Part shown: piece after piece, positions 37,284 through 46,441 of the stretch
Numbering within the stretch: the stretch's first letter is position 1
How the letters are laid out: the number at the start of each line of letters is the position of its first letter
Origin: Litchfieldella anticariensis FP35 = DSM 16096
Lineage (GTDB): Bacteria; Pseudomonadota; Gammaproteobacteria; Pseudomonadales; Halomonadaceae
Reading direction: 5' to 3'
NCBI RefSeq assembly: GCF_000409775.1
Contig: NZ_KE332396.1
Span: 1-64,000 of the forward strand
Length of the DNA stretch: 64,000 bases
Program-made: the position numbers and the translations under genes
Notes under the pieces: generated by a model
What the model was told of the DNA's origin: nothing
Seen by the model: only the letters and a program-made list of their open reading frames with translations
The model's database searches: none

Positions 37284-38651
37284 TCATAGGTTGATTCGTT
37301 TCAACGTGTTGGCAATGGATTTCCTTTCGATTTCCGCATAAATGTCTATCTCATCGTTAACAGAAGTTCCTAGGCACTTTTCAAACTCAGCCTTGTTGGG
37401 ATTGCCTTCATACATGCTGTTAGACTCTCCTCCAAGGTTTGAGTGGAATATGCCGGCGGCGCTAACTGGCAGAAAATCTTCATAGGTGATGGGTGTGGCT
37501 GAAACGATACCTGACTGAATCAAATCTTCCAGATTTTCGATTTTCGCTGCCGTCCTAGCCTTTGTGTTTGCATCAGAAGTCGGTTGATAATAGAAAAATA
37601 CCAGCCCATGTTTTCTCAGTGTTGTTTCATTGTCTGGGAACTCGGAGAAAACATCTTTCAGGTTGTTCTGATATTCGTTGTTGTCTGTTATGCTGCCTTT
37701 GTTCTGAGACTGCCGTAGCAGACGGTCGTATAGTTCACGCCCTTTCTTGGTAAGTGCAGCACCTCGCTGCTCAATCTCTCCGAACCGAGCAGTATGGCTA
37801 CCTTGCCGATCTCCTGAGAAATTAACTGGCTCATCCAGAGCTTTGAAGCTCGTTTGGCGCAGTAGGATAGGACAATCTCTGCGCGGGGGGCCTTCGATAA
37901 TGGCTTTGGGTGAAATGCCATGCAGAGGCATTAGTCTTTGTACCTCGTCAATGTTTAGGGTGCGAGGTGTCAGATGGTTTATGTGGGGGCCTCTGAAGCA
38001 TACTACATCTGCTATCAGACGATGTTCGGCATGCAATGCTTCATAAATATCCTTGTCTACTGTTGAATCGCCATGCCAGCGAAAGGTTTCCAACGCCTCA
38101 GCAACGAATTCTTCAGCTTGTTCTAGTCTGAGTCCATTTTGATTCTCATGAATCTCAATGAGCTCCAGTGCTCTCTTTGTGAATATATCTCTTGATGACA
38201 GTATTTCTGACGCTATTGCTCTGAGCTTTTCGTTCTCGATGAGCTCTAGACGTAGCAACGATGTGAATATTCGGAATGGATTTTTCTGCAAAGACTCTTC
38301 GCTAATAGGTCGAAATGCCGTTGAATGTACCGGTACCCCAGCTTCGGTGAGGTCATAATATCCGACAGGATACATGCCCATCACCGCAAAGAGACGACAT
38401 AGCACAGAGAGCTCTTCGGCAGTCCCCACTCGAATGGCGCCATGGCGCTCGACTTCCAAGCGGTCAAGTTCACCGCTTTTTTCCATTCTCAAGCGTAGTG
38501 CTTCATTGTTCTCTAACTCAGTACGGTTTGCCCGTGCTACTAAGTCAAGAAGGTCAGCATATAGCGGCACCTCTTTCTGATACATTTCAGACATTGCTTT
38601 TGAAAACATGTCGCGTATCAGGTCGGGTGATACATGATGGCTTCTTAACAT
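37284..38651 (-). CDS. hglS: 2-oxoadipate dioxygenase/decarboxylase (D-2-hydroxyglutarate synthase, HglS)
   Basis: HglS (DUF1338, YdcJ-like, VOC superfamily) is an Fe(II) enzyme of Pseudomonas putida lysine catabolism that converts 2-oxoadipate and oxygen into D-2-hydroxyglutarate and CO2. The 455-residue protein keeps ERHGAIRVGTAEEL, GPHINHLTPRTLNID, LLRQTSFKAL and GSHTARFGEIEQRGAALT. Counted from ATG 38651, the metal ligands fall at His70, His226 and Glu294 with Arg74, the positions I recall for the P. putida enzyme. GAGG six bases upstream supports this start. Base composition is clearly more AT-rich than the flanking core genes. Confidence 0.93.
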   Translation of the reverse strand: MLRSHHVSPDLIRDMFSKAMSEMYQKEVPLYADLLDLVARANRTELENNEALRLRMEKSGELDRLEVERHGAIRVGTAEELSVLCRLFAVMGMYPVGYYDLTEAGVPVHSTAFRPISEESLQKNPFRIFTSLLRLELIENEKLRAIASEILSSRDIFTKRALELIEIHENQNGLRLEQAEEFVAEALETFRWHGDSTVDKDIYEALHAEHRLIADVVCFRGPHINHLTPRTLNIDEVQRLMPLHGISPKAIIEGPPRRDCPILLRQTSFKALDEPVNFSGDRQGSHTARFGEIEQRGAALTKKGRELYDRLLRQSQNKGSITDNNEYQNNLKDVFSEFPDNETTLRKHGLVFFYYQPTSDANTKARTAAKIENLEDLIQSGIVSATPITYEDFLPVSAAGIFHSNLGGESNSMYEGNPNKAEFEKCLGTSVNDEIDIYAEIERKSIANTLKRINL

Positions 38652-38764
38652 CGCTTGCCTCATTGGTTATAAGTTGGTACTTGGTTTTCCAAGCTCTACA
38701 CATCGTCAGTAAAGCTTGCAACGAATGTGGGATTTTCGAATCGGATAGGTGCTTTGCCTGGTGG

Positions 38765-40015
38765 TCATGTCTGTAACGTTCCCAACGCCCGCTCGATTTT
38801 GGACAGACCTTCCGACAGGTGCTCTTGCGAGATAGTCAATGGGGGAAGTAGGCGAAGGACGTTGCGCTTCCTGCCGCTAGGCATCAACAGGACCCCCGCC
38901 TGTCGAGCAGCGATCAGCAAAGCTGCCAAGTGTTCGGCCGCCGTGGCATTGACGGTATCTTCAAAGACGATACCCCGCATCGAGCCGATACCCGTGATGG
39001 GGCCCAGCATTGGGAAACGCTGGCTTCTCTTCCAGCGGTCATGGGTTTCCAGCAAGAGAGACTCTTGAGCATTGCTCCACTGAGAGAGGTTGGCATCGCT
39101 CATAACTTCCATGACAACTTTGGCAGCGGCACATGCGACGGCATTGCCAGAATATGTCCCGCCAAGCCCACCTTTCGGTAGCACGCTCATCAGGCTCTCA
39201 CGTCCGGCTACGGCAGCCAGAGGGAGCCCTGACGCCATGCTTTTCCCCATCAGCAACAGGTCGGGCTCGATACCTAAGTGAGTGAAGGCAAAACGTGTCC
39301 CGGTTCTTCCAAACCCCGATTGGATTTCATCCATTATCAGAACAATGCCTCGTTCGTCGCAGACCTTGCGCAAGTGCTTAGCAAAGACATGATCGAGTAC
39401 GCGAAAGCCGCCTTCTCCCTGAACAGGCTCGACGATTATGCAGGCGATCTCATCTGATGAAATCTCAACCTCGAAGAGCCTATCCAATGCTTGAATGGCT
39501 TCGCTAGTACTGGCTCCATTGTCAGGACTTGGAAAGGGTATGTGATACACAGGACCAGGAAGCGTTCCTATCCCGACCTTGTACGGATTCACCTTGCCAT
39601 TCAAGTTGAGCGCTGCAAGCGTTCGGCCATGGAAACCACCGTCAAATGCAATCACTGCCTGTTTGCCAGTGGCAGCCCGAGATATTTTCAAGGCATTTTC
39701 CGTGGCTTCAGCGCCAGAGTTAGTCAGCATGCAGGAAAGCGCATAGCCAACCGGGATGAAGGACTGCAGAGCCTCTGCAATATCCAAGTATCCTTGATGA
39801 GGGACGGCATTGAATGCTGAATGAATGAGCTTGTCTATCTGACTCTTGGCGGCGGCGGTGATGGCAGGGTGACAGTGGCCCAAGTTAAGAACGCCTATGC
39901 CACCAACAAAGTCAATGTAGCGTTTCCCGTTGCTATCCCATACCTCAGAATTCAGTCCTTTTTCGAGCACGATTGGATGAATAATTCCTAAGGACTGGCT
40001 AACACAGGGTTGCAT
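38765..40015 (-). CDS. class III aminotransferase, probably acting on 2-aminoadipate
   Basis: The 416-residue PLP enzyme belongs to the GabT/4-aminobutyrate group (FVGGIGVLNLGHCHPAI, TNSGAEATENALKISRAATG, FDGGFHGRTLAALNL, DEIQSGFGRTG, with the PLP lysine in LLMGKSMASGLPLAAV). Between AmaB and HglS a transaminase converting L-2-aminoadipate to 2-oxoadipate is needed, and a GabT-like enzyme of this class does that job in Pseudomonas putida. The substrate is therefore inferred from the cluster. GGAG six bases before ATG 40015 favours this start over 40027. Confidence 0.87.
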   Translation of the reverse strand: MQPCVSQSLGIIHPIVLEKGLNSEVWDSNGKRYIDFVGGIGVLNLGHCHPAITAAAKSQIDKLIHSAFNAVPHQGYLDIAEALQSFIPVGYALSCMLTNSGAEATENALKISRAATGKQAVIAFDGGFHGRTLAALNLNGKVNPYKVGIGTLPGPVYHIPFPSPDNGASTSEAIQALDRLFEVEISSDEIACIIVEPVQGEGGFRVLDHVFAKHLRKVCDERGIVLIMDEIQSGFGRTGTRFAFTHLGIEPDLLLMGKSMASGLPLAAVAGRESLMSVLPKGGLGGTYSGNAVACAAAKVVMEVMSDANLSQWSNAQESLLLETHDRWKRSQRFPMLGPITGIGSMRGIVFEDTVNATAAEHLAALLIAARQAGVLLMPSGRKRNVLRLLPPLTISQEHLSEGLSKIERALGTLQT

Positions 40016-40033
40016 GGCTTTCTCCATAATTTA

Positions 40034-41314
40034 CTAAATCAATATCTTGAGGCATTGTCCTGTATGGTAAAGAGAAAAGCCGGTTTCATAAGCGGCTTGC
40101 CATAACCATCTTCCACGAATCGGTCGGGATGACTGCATTTCCAATGGAAGAAGTTGGTCGTCATTATTGATTATGTAATGCGCAAACCCTTTTCCAACCA
40201 CTGTTCCTGTCGTGATACCACGTCCGTTATAACCGGTAACTGCCAATATGCCTGGAGCAGGCTCGAAAAGCCTAAGTGTATGATCAGGAGTGAAAGCAAT
40301 TCTTCCTGTCCATGTGCACTCCCACTCCAATTTCCCAAGCTGCGGGAAATAGTGATCCTTCACACGGTTTGCCCAGCACTGTATATACGATAAGGGTTTA
40401 TCGTCACCGCATCCCAGACTACCCAGGATCAACCTTCCTGCGCTATCTCGGCGAATGCTGCTTAGCACAGTGCGTGTATCCCATGCGCCTTGCCGCTCAG
40501 GCAGAATATCGGGAAGGATATCTTCCGTTAGCGGACCGGATGCCACTTGGAAGAAGTATCCAGGGAAGAAGTTGTTGCGTACCTGATTCCAAGCTTCTTC
40601 GGTGTAGGCATTGGTCGCCAGTACGATCCTTTGGGCCGTGATACTGCCCTTCGGTGTCGTGGCACGCCAAGCATCCCCAGTACTCTCCACCCGCAGGACT
40701 GGGCTCTGTGTGTAAATGTTCGCTCCGGCCGACTGAGCTGCGCGAGCCAATCCCCTTGTGTATGCCGTTGGGTTCAGCGTACCTGCTCGCCGATCGAGAA
40801 GCGCTCCCTTGATATGTTCGGTCCCTGTCAATCTCTGGCAGTCGTTGCCCTCGATAAGCTCGACAGGAGCATCGCGACTTTGTAGCTGGTCGCGGCGTCT
40901 CGCCAATTCCTTGGCCCCTTTGGCGTTGTGTGCCAAATGCAGTGTACCGGTGCGCGTTGCGTCACACGCGATATTGTGCTTTTCGATTATGTTGAAAACT
41001 TCGCCGGGAGCGCTACCAAGAACGGAATTGGCTCTTTCTCCATTTTCCTTGCCAAGGGCATCGACATTATCCTCCGGCGGGATCCAGAGGCCTGCGTTTA
41101 CCAATCCGACACTGCGTCCTGAGCCACCGCTGGGGATCTCCTTGGCCTCGAGGAGAGAAACGGCCACACCTTGCTCGGCTAAATGGAGCGCTGTAGACAG
41201 TCCTGTAATTCCGCCACCGATGATACAGACATCGGTATCCTGCTGTGAGTCAAGTGTGGAAGAGACGATAGGTGATTCGAGGGATGTGGCTTCCCATAAA
41301 CAACGTATTTCCAT
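40034..41314 (-). CDS. amaA: FAD-dependent oxidoreductase, probable L-pipecolate oxidase AmaA
   Basis: AmaA is a membrane-linked flavoenzyme that oxidises L-pipecolate to delta-1-piperideine-6-carboxylate. This 426-residue DAO-family protein has the dinucleotide-binding motif CIIGGGITGLSTALHLAEQG, GGSGRSVGLVNAGLW, a substrate-side arginine region and the FAD-binding end GILAVTGYNGRGITTGTVVGKGFA. Its family also includes GlcD-like and gamma-glutamylputrescine oxidases, so the substrate is inferred from the adjacent amaB, aminotransferase and hglS. GAGG precedes the ATG at 41314. Confidence 0.85.
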   Translation of the reverse strand: MEIRCLWEATSLESPIVSSTLDSQQDTDVCIIGGGITGLSTALHLAEQGVAVSLLEAKEIPSGGSGRSVGLVNAGLWIPPEDNVDALGKENGERANSVLGSAPGEVFNIIEKHNIACDATRTGTLHLAHNAKGAKELARRRDQLQSRDAPVELIEGNDCQRLTGTEHIKGALLDRRAGTLNPTAYTRGLARAAQSAGANIYTQSPVLRVESTGDAWRATTPKGSITAQRIVLATNAYTEEAWNQVRNNFFPGYFFQVASGPLTEDILPDILPERQGAWDTRTVLSSIRRDSAGRLILGSLGCGDDKPLSYIQCWANRVKDHYFPQLGKLEWECTWTGRIAFTPDHTLRLFEPAPGILAVTGYNGRGITTGTVVGKGFAHYIINNDDQLLPLEMQSSRPIRGRWLWQAAYETGFSLYHTGQCLKILI

Positions 41315-41363
41315 CAAGAGGCCTCATTCCAAATACGATGCCGGTGCTCATTCCTAGGCGAAT

Positions 41364-41393
41364 ACCCCCTCGGCACTTTCGAACCCAGGGGGT
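41364..41393. other. hairpin in the amaB-amaA gap
   Basis: ACCCCCT and AGGGGGT form a 7-base stem with a 16-base loop in the 89-base gap between amaB and amaA. It could tune relative expression within the operon. No T-run follows. Confidence 0.35.
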
Positions 41394-41403
41394 TAACCAT
41401 CAA

Positions 41404-42897
41404 TTAATCGAACTTTATGCCTTGGGCTAGAGGAAGCTCTCGAGAGTAGTTGACCGTGTTTGTTTGACGGCGCATATAACTCTTCCAGACATCGGATCCG
41501 GATTCACGTCCGCCACCGGTTTCTTTCTCACCACCGAACGCACCACCGATTTCGGCACCACTTGGCCCAATGTTGACATTGGCAATACCGCAGTCACTAC
41601 CGACATCGGAGACGAAGGTTTCCGCTTCTCTTACATCGGTGGTGAAAATACACGATGATAATCCTTGCGGGACATCATTATTGATGGCAATGGCCTCATC
41701 GAGTTCGTTATAAGTCATGACATAGAGTATCGGCGCGAAGGTTTCGCTGCGGACGAGTTCATTTTGCTGTGGCATTTCCACGATGGAGGGAGAGACGTAG
41801 TAGGCCTCAGGGTATTGCTCGGCAAGCTGACGTTCGCCACCGAAGACTTTTGCATCTTGTTGGCGTGCCTTTTCCAAGGCATCTTGCATGAGTTCGAAGC
41901 TCTGCTTGTCGATTAGCGGGCCAACAAGTGCTCCGGAAAGCGGATCGCCAATGGAAATATTGGTATAGGCCTTCTTCAGGCGTTCAACGACTTCATCTTT
42001 GAGCGACGCATGAACGATCAACCGGCGAAGCGTCGTGCAACGCTGCCCCGCCGTTCCGACTGCAGAGAACAGAATGGCACGCACCGCCATGTCGAGATCG
42101 GCGCTGGGTGCCAGAATCATGGCATTGTTGCCACCCAACTCGAGGATACTACGGCCGAAGCGGGCGGCGACACGCGGACCGACTTCCTTCCCCATACGAG
42201 TGCTGCCAGTGGCGCTGATGAGCGGGACGCGCGGGTCATCTACCAATCGTTCGCCGGCGTCCCGGTCACCAATGATTACTTGGCTAAGGTTGGCAGGGGC
42301 TTCATCGCCGAATTTCTCCATGGCGCGTTCCAGCAAGGCCTGGCAGGCCAGGGCGCAGAGCGGCGTCTTCTCGGAAGGTTTCCAAAGCAGGCTGTTGCCA
42401 CAGACCAGGGCCAGCGCAGCGTTCCATGCCCAAGGCGCTACCGGGAAGTTAAATGCGGTGATCAGGCCGATCGGGCCCAGTGGGTGCCAGGATTCACGCA
42501 TGTGGTGGCCGGGGCGCTCGGAGGCAATGGTCAACCCAAAGAGCTGGCGGGACTGACCCACGGCCAGGTCGCAGATATCGATCATTTCCTGAACTTCCCC
42601 CAGGCCTTCCTGGAGGATCTTTCCACATTCCCAGGTAACCAGTTGGCCCAGGTCTTCTTTATGGTCGCGTAGTTGCTGTGCAAAGAGCCTTACCAGCTCA
42701 CCTCGCCGAGGAGCAGGCACTTCTTTCCAGGCTTCGAAGGCTTGCTGAGCATTGGCAATTCGCTCATCAACAATCTCGGCGCCTTCCAGCGATACTTGTC
42801 CAATGACGCTGCCATCGATGGGGCTTCTAACCGCGTAACTCCCATTCCGGTACAGGTCGTGGGAGACACCGAGGCGTTTCATGATAGAGTCAATCAT
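41404..42897 (-). CDS. amaB: 2-aminoadipate semialdehyde dehydrogenase AmaB (ALDH7/antiquitin type)
   Basis: AmaB oxidises L-2-aminoadipate 6-semialdehyde, the open form of piperideine-6-carboxylate, to L-2-aminoadipate with NAD(P). The 497-residue protein has the ALDH7 features: FNFPVAPWAWNAALALVCGN, ISATGSTRMGKEV, the catalytic glutamate in LELGGNNA, the catalytic cysteine in GTAGQRCTTLRRL, and the antiquitin-specific tail GGAFGGEKETGGGRESGSDVWKSYMRRQTNT. GGAG six bases before the ATG at 42897 defines the start. Divergent from the LysR gene. Confidence 0.93.
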   Translation of the reverse strand: MIDSIMKRLGVSHDLYRNGSYAVRSPIDGSVIGQVSLEGAEIVDERIANAQQAFEAWKEVPAPRRGELVRLFAQQLRDHKEDLGQLVTWECGKILQEGLGEVQEMIDICDLAVGQSRQLFGLTIASERPGHHMRESWHPLGPIGLITAFNFPVAPWAWNAALALVCGNSLLWKPSEKTPLCALACQALLERAMEKFGDEAPANLSQVIIGDRDAGERLVDDPRVPLISATGSTRMGKEVGPRVAARFGRSILELGGNNAMILAPSADLDMAVRAILFSAVGTAGQRCTTLRRLIVHASLKDEVVERLKKAYTNISIGDPLSGALVGPLIDKQSFELMQDALEKARQQDAKVFGGERQLAEQYPEAYYVSPSIVEMPQQNELVRSETFAPILYVMTYNELDEAIAINNDVPQGLSSCIFTTDVREAETFVSDVGSDCGIANVNIGPSGAEIGGAFGGEKETGGGRESGSDVWKSYMRRQTNTVNYSRELPLAQGIKFD

Positions 42898-42968
42898 TCT
42901 TTCTCCTATCGTTCTTGTTGCCGTGTAAGGGGTGAATCCCAGTATCATAAGGGGCTTTGGGCTTAGGC

Positions 42969-42979
42969 AAACGACGTTT
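42969..42979. promoter_or_regulatory. palindrome between amaB and the LysR gene
   Basis: AAACGACGTTT is a perfect palindrome about midway between the two divergent starts. A second GACGTC lies 9 bases downstream. This is the expected place for a LysR binding site that controls both directions; the assignment is inferred from position. Confidence 0.4.
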
Positions 42980-43021
42980 AAGATAGACGTCATTCCTAAT
43001 TTTCATGAATATGGTTTTATC

Positions 43022-43912
43022 ATGAGCCGCAGACACTTACCTTCATTGTCGTCCATGCAATGCTTCGAGGCGTCTGCTCGGCACCTGAGTTTCACCCGTG
43101 CGGCCGAGGAGCTGAACCTGACGCAAAGTGCTGTCAGCAAGCAGGTGGCTCAACTGGAAGCCACGCTGGAGCATAAACTGTTCAGGCGTGTGAGAAAGCG
43201 GCTTCAATTGACCCCGGAGGGGTCGTTGTATTTGACAGAAGCGCGCAAGATTCTTGCTCAGGTAGAGATGTCCACTCGGTATATGCTGTCTTATGGCGGA
43301 GAAAGCGAGGTGCTCAATGTCACCACGTTGCCTACGTTTGGTGCGCGTTGGCTGATACCGAGACTCAATGGATTTAGATATTCGCATCCAGGGATATATC
43401 TAAATATAACCAACCGTGTGGAACCATTCGACATGGATAAGGAGCGAGTGGACGTCGCTTTCTTTTATGGGCATGGTGCTTGGCCCAAGACTGAATGTAT
43501 CAAAATACTCGACGAAGATGTCGTGCCCGTCTGTTCGCCTACGATCGTCCCGCAAATTCCTTTTGACGATCCCTTGCAGTTGACACAGCTAGTCCTGTTG
43601 CAGAGCGCTACCCGGCCCGAAGCCTGGCACGATTGGTTCGAAGCACAAGGCTATTATACGGAGCATAGCTACCATGGGCCTCGCTTCGATACGTTCTATA
43701 TGGCAATTCGTGCTGCACAGGCTGGGTGTGGCGTCGCTTTGATCCCAAGATTCCTGGTGACGGAGGAGTTGGAGGAGGGGAAGCTGATCATCCCCTGGCA
43801 TTTCTCGCTAAGAAGTCCTGATGCGTATTACATGGCTTGCCCAGAAAACATGGGTGAAGTAGCCAAAGTGAAGAACTTCATGGAGTGGATCATCGCCAGA
43901 GTTGATGGGTAG
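43022..43912 (+). CDS. LysR-family regulator of the pipecolate/2-oxoadipate cluster
   Basis: The 296-residue protein has an N-terminal winged helix-turn-helix (residues 1-65, SMQCFEASARHLSFTRAAEELNLTQSAVSKQVAQLE) and a periplasmic-binding-like effector domain (TLPTFGARWLIPRLNGF, GVALIPRFLV) of the GcvA/AmpR branch. Its divergent position next to amaB, and a LysR gene beside amaA, amaB and hglS in Pseudomonas putida, suggest it senses a lysine-pathway intermediate. The gene ends only three bases before the convergent xerC stop. Confidence 0.88.
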   Translation: MSRRHLPSLSSMQCFEASARHLSFTRAAEELNLTQSAVSKQVAQLEATLEHKLFRRVRKRLQLTPEGSLYLTEARKILAQVEMSTRYMLSYGGESEVLNVTTLPTFGARWLIPRLNGFRYSHPGIYLNITNRVEPFDMDKERVDVAFFYGHGAWPKTECIKILDEDVVPVCSPTIVPQIPFDDPLQLTQLVLLQSATRPEAWHDWFEAQGYYTEHSYHGPRFDTFYMAIRAAQAGCGVALIPRFLVTEELEEGKLIIPWHFSLRSPDAYYMACPENMGEVAKVKNFMEWIIARVDG

Positions 43913-43915
43913 TTT

Positions 43916-44824
43916 TTATTTCTTTCGAGTTTCACTACGCCGAGCACGGGGATGGGCGGCATCGTAACTGTCGGCCAGGTGTTGCCAATCGAGCCGGGTA
44001 TAGATTTGGGTCGTCGACAGGTTGGCATGACCCAGCAATTCCTGGACGGCGCGCAGGTCCTGGCTGGACTCCAACAAATGGCTGGCGAATGAATGTCGCA
44101 ACCTGTGTGGATGCAGGTGCTCGGCCAACCCGCGCTCCTTGGCCAGGTGTGCCAGACGCAACTGGATGGCGCGATGCCCCAGACGCTGGCCGCGGATGCC
44201 GACGAACAGTGCAGTTTCGCCGCTAGCGGCCAGCTGGCCGCGAACCGTCAGCCAGGCCTCTAGAGCCGCTCTGGCGCGGCTGCCAACCGGTACTTGACGT
44301 GGTTTGCTGCCCTTGCCCATCACCCTTACCCGGGGGCCTTGGAGTTGGTCGAGGTCGAGTGCTGCCAGTTCGGCTAGACGTAGTCCGCTGGAGTAGAACA
44401 GCTCGAGCATCGCCTGATCGCGGCGTGCCAGTGGCGTGTCGTCATGCGGTGCATCCAGAAATTGTGCCAGCCGATCGACATCCAGCGGATGCGGCAGGTG
44501 TTTGGGCTGGCGCGGAGCTTGGGTCAAGCTGACCGGATTGTGGGACAAGCGCCCAAGGCTGACCAGATACTCAGTGAAACGTGACAAGGCAGCACGGCGC
44601 CGAGCCAGGCTGCGCGGTGCAAGACCGCGTGAGCGCTCGCGACCAAGGAAGCGGCGCAACAGGGCAGTATCCAAGGCGTGCCAGCCAGGCAGGTCTTGCT
44701 CCGCAGCGAAGGCAGTCAGGGCAGCAAGGTCGCGACGGTAGGCGTCGAGCGTCGCTGGGCTGGCGCTTTGGGCCAAGTCGGCGAGAAAGGCCTCGATATC
44801 GGCCCGCAGAACCGACTCGGTCAT
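43916..44824 (-). CDS. xerC: tyrosine recombinase XerC
   Basis: XerC with XerD resolves chromosome dimers at dif. The 302-residue protein has the N-terminal SAM-like core-binding domain (residues 1-90) and the catalytic domain with [14 protein letters not shown] (first Arg), [12 protein letters not shown] (Lys), [15 protein letters not shown] (His-x-x-Arg), [16 protein letters not shown] (second His and Tyr nucleophile). It is the housekeeping form, not an island integrase. The start at 44824 follows GAGG. It is usually followed by the yigB-like phosphatase, which is displaced here. Confidence 0.95.
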   Translation of the reverse strand: MTESVLRADIEAFLADLAQSASPATLDAYRRDLAALTAFAAEQDLPGWHALDTALLRRFLGRERSRGLAPRSLARRRAALSRFTEYLVSLGRLSHNPVSLTQAPRQPKHLPHPLDVDRLAQFLDAPHDDTPLARRDQAMLELFYSSGLRLAELAALDLDQLQGPRVRVMGKGSKPRQVPVGSRARAALEAWLTVRGQLAASGETALFVGIRGQRLGHRAIQLRLAHLAKERGLAEHLHPHRLRHSFASHLLESSQDLRAVQELLGHANLSTTQIYTRLDWQHLADSYDAAHPRARRSETRKK

Positions 44825-44853
44825 GCCTGGGCCCTCAACCATGGTCAACGTCC

Positions 44854-45576
44854 TTAGCCATGCCGAGGTTCTGCCAGCCGTACCAGCAAACGTGCTATGA
44901 CCTCGCCCAGGTACTCGGTAAATAGGGTGTCGAGGCTGGCACGAAAGTACTCCGGGTCAGGACTGGCCAGCACCAGGTAACCCAGAGGCTCGCCAAGGGT
45001 CAAACGGGTCAGAGCACAGGAGCCGGCTTGCTCGGGAGGGGGGGCATGTGGCAATAGGCGTTGCCAGTCGGTGCGACTTAGACGTGTACAGCGGCTGGTT
45101 CGACCGTCGAGCAAGGCGGCCAGCCGCAGACCCGCAGCGTCGTCGAGTACGTGGCGGGGTGCCTGGGGGGGACGTGGTTCGCGGTCAGTTAGTGAGGCAG
45201 GACACCATAATGCCACCGCTGGGGTGCGGAAGCGCTCGCTGAGCTGGGTGGCGAGTGCCTGACCCAGAGCGTCGTTATCTTCCGCCTCGAGTAGGGCAAG
45301 AACCAGCTCTCGGGTTCGCCGGTATTGGGCTTCGTTGTGGCGCGCTGAGTCGAGGAGCTGTTCGAGGCGCCACTCGGCGCTTTCGGCGCGCGCACGCAGG
45401 TCATGGATCAGGCGTTCGAGTAGCGAGGTGGCGCCGCGGGCTTCAGGATGCGGCACCTTGAGCTGTTGCAACAGCCCTTCGCGACCGACGAAGAAATCGG
45501 GGTGTCGGGCTAGCCACTGGGCGACCCGGTCGGGATCCAGCGTCTGACGTGGTTCTGGAGCCTGGGCACGAGACAT
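44854..45576 (-). CDS. DUF484 family (GAF-like) protein
   Basis: This 240-residue cytoplasmic protein is the conserved gene normally found between dapF and xerC. The N-terminal part ([31 protein letters not shown]) is the DUF484 signature, followed by a coiled coil (about residues 55-95) and a GAF-like domain ending [26 protein letters not shown]. Function is unknown. GGAG eight bases before the ATG at 45576 sets the start. Confidence 0.9.
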   Translation of the reverse strand: MSRAQAPEPRQTLDPDRVAQWLARHPDFFVGREGLLQQLKVPHPEARGATSLLERLIHDLRARAESAEWRLEQLLDSARHNEAQYRRTRELVLALLEAEDNDALGQALATQLSERFRTPAVALWCPASLTDREPRPPQAPRHVLDDAAGLRLAALLDGRTSRCTRLSRTDWQRLLPHAPPPEQAGSCALTRLTLGEPLGYLVLASPDPEYFRASLDTLFTEYLGEVIARLLVRLAEPRHG

Positions 45577-45607
45577 GCAGGATTCTCCTGTCACTGGGGT
45601 GGCGAGT

Positions 45608-46441
45608 TCAGTTCAGCGCCACTCGTCCATCGAAGACACGTTCGGCGGGACCGGTCATCTTGAGATTGGCATCGCCACCGGCCCAGGCGATGGTCAGGTC
45701 ACCGCCGCGCAGATGCACGGTCACCGGGCTATCCAGCAGGTCCTGGCGAATACCGCAGGCCACCGCGGCACAAGCACCGGTGCCACAAGCCAAGGTCTCC
45801 CCGCTACCGCGCTCGAACACTCGCAAGCGGATTTCCTGGCGCGAGACGATCTGCATGAAGCCGGCGTTGACACGCTGAGGAAAGCGCGGGTGCGCCTCGA
45901 TCAAGGGCCCAAGACGTTCCACTGGAGCTTGCTGCACATCATCCACGCGCAACACGGCATGTGGATTGCCCATCGAGACCACCCCGACTTCCAGGCGCTC
46001 GTCATTGACGACGAGTTCGTGCAGCATCCGGTCCTCGGCGGCATCGAAGGGCAGTGCCGACGGCGCGAAGCGTGGCGTGCCCATATCGACGGTTACCCGG
46101 TCATCGTCCTCCACGACTAGCGTCAGCGGCCCGCCAGCAGTTTCGACACGAATCTCGCGCTTGTGCGTCAGGCGTTGATCGCGCACGAAGCGAGCGAAGC
46201 AGCGAGCGCCGTTGCCACAGTTCTCGACTTCGCCGCCGTCGGCGTTGAAGATCCGGTAACGAAAATCCATGTCCGGGTTGAGCGGGGGCTCGACGGTCAA
46301 CAACTGATCGAAGCCGATGCCGAAGTGGCGATCGGCCAGGTGGCGGATCTGCTCGTCGCGCAGCCGCGCACGCTGGGTAACCAGGTCGACGACCATGAAG
46401 TCATTGCCCAAGCCATGCATCTTGGTGAAGTGCAGCAGCAT
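45608..46441 (-). CDS. dapF: diaminopimelate epimerase
   Basis: DapF interconverts LL- and meso-diaminopimelate, for lysine and peptidoglycan. The 277-residue protein has [15 protein letters not shown], the two catalytic cysteines in [13 protein letters not shown] (Cys75) and [12 protein letters not shown] (Cys219), and GNPHAV. The start overlaps the lysA stop in TGATG, so the pair is translationally coupled. Confidence 0.97.
   Translation of the reverse strand: MLLHFTKMHGLGNDFMVVDLVTQRARLRDEQIRHLADRHFGIGFDQLLTVEPPLNPDMDFRYRIFNADGGEVENCGNGARCFARFVRDQRLTHKREIRVETAGGPLTLVVEDDDRVTVDMGTPRFAPSALPFDAAEDRMLHELVVNDERLEVGVVSMGNPHAVLRVDDVQQAPVERLGPLIEAHPRFPQRVNAGFMQIVSRQEIRLRVFERGSGETLACGTGACAAVACGIRQDLLDSPVTVHLRGGDLTIAWAGGDANLKMTGPAERVFDGRVALN

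Noticed and set aside
43916-44824. xerC considered as the integrase that inserted the neighbouring catabolic block.
   Set aside because: Its context (argH-lptM-lysA-dapF-DUF484) and sequence are those of the housekeeping XerC. No attachment-site repeats were found at the block ends.
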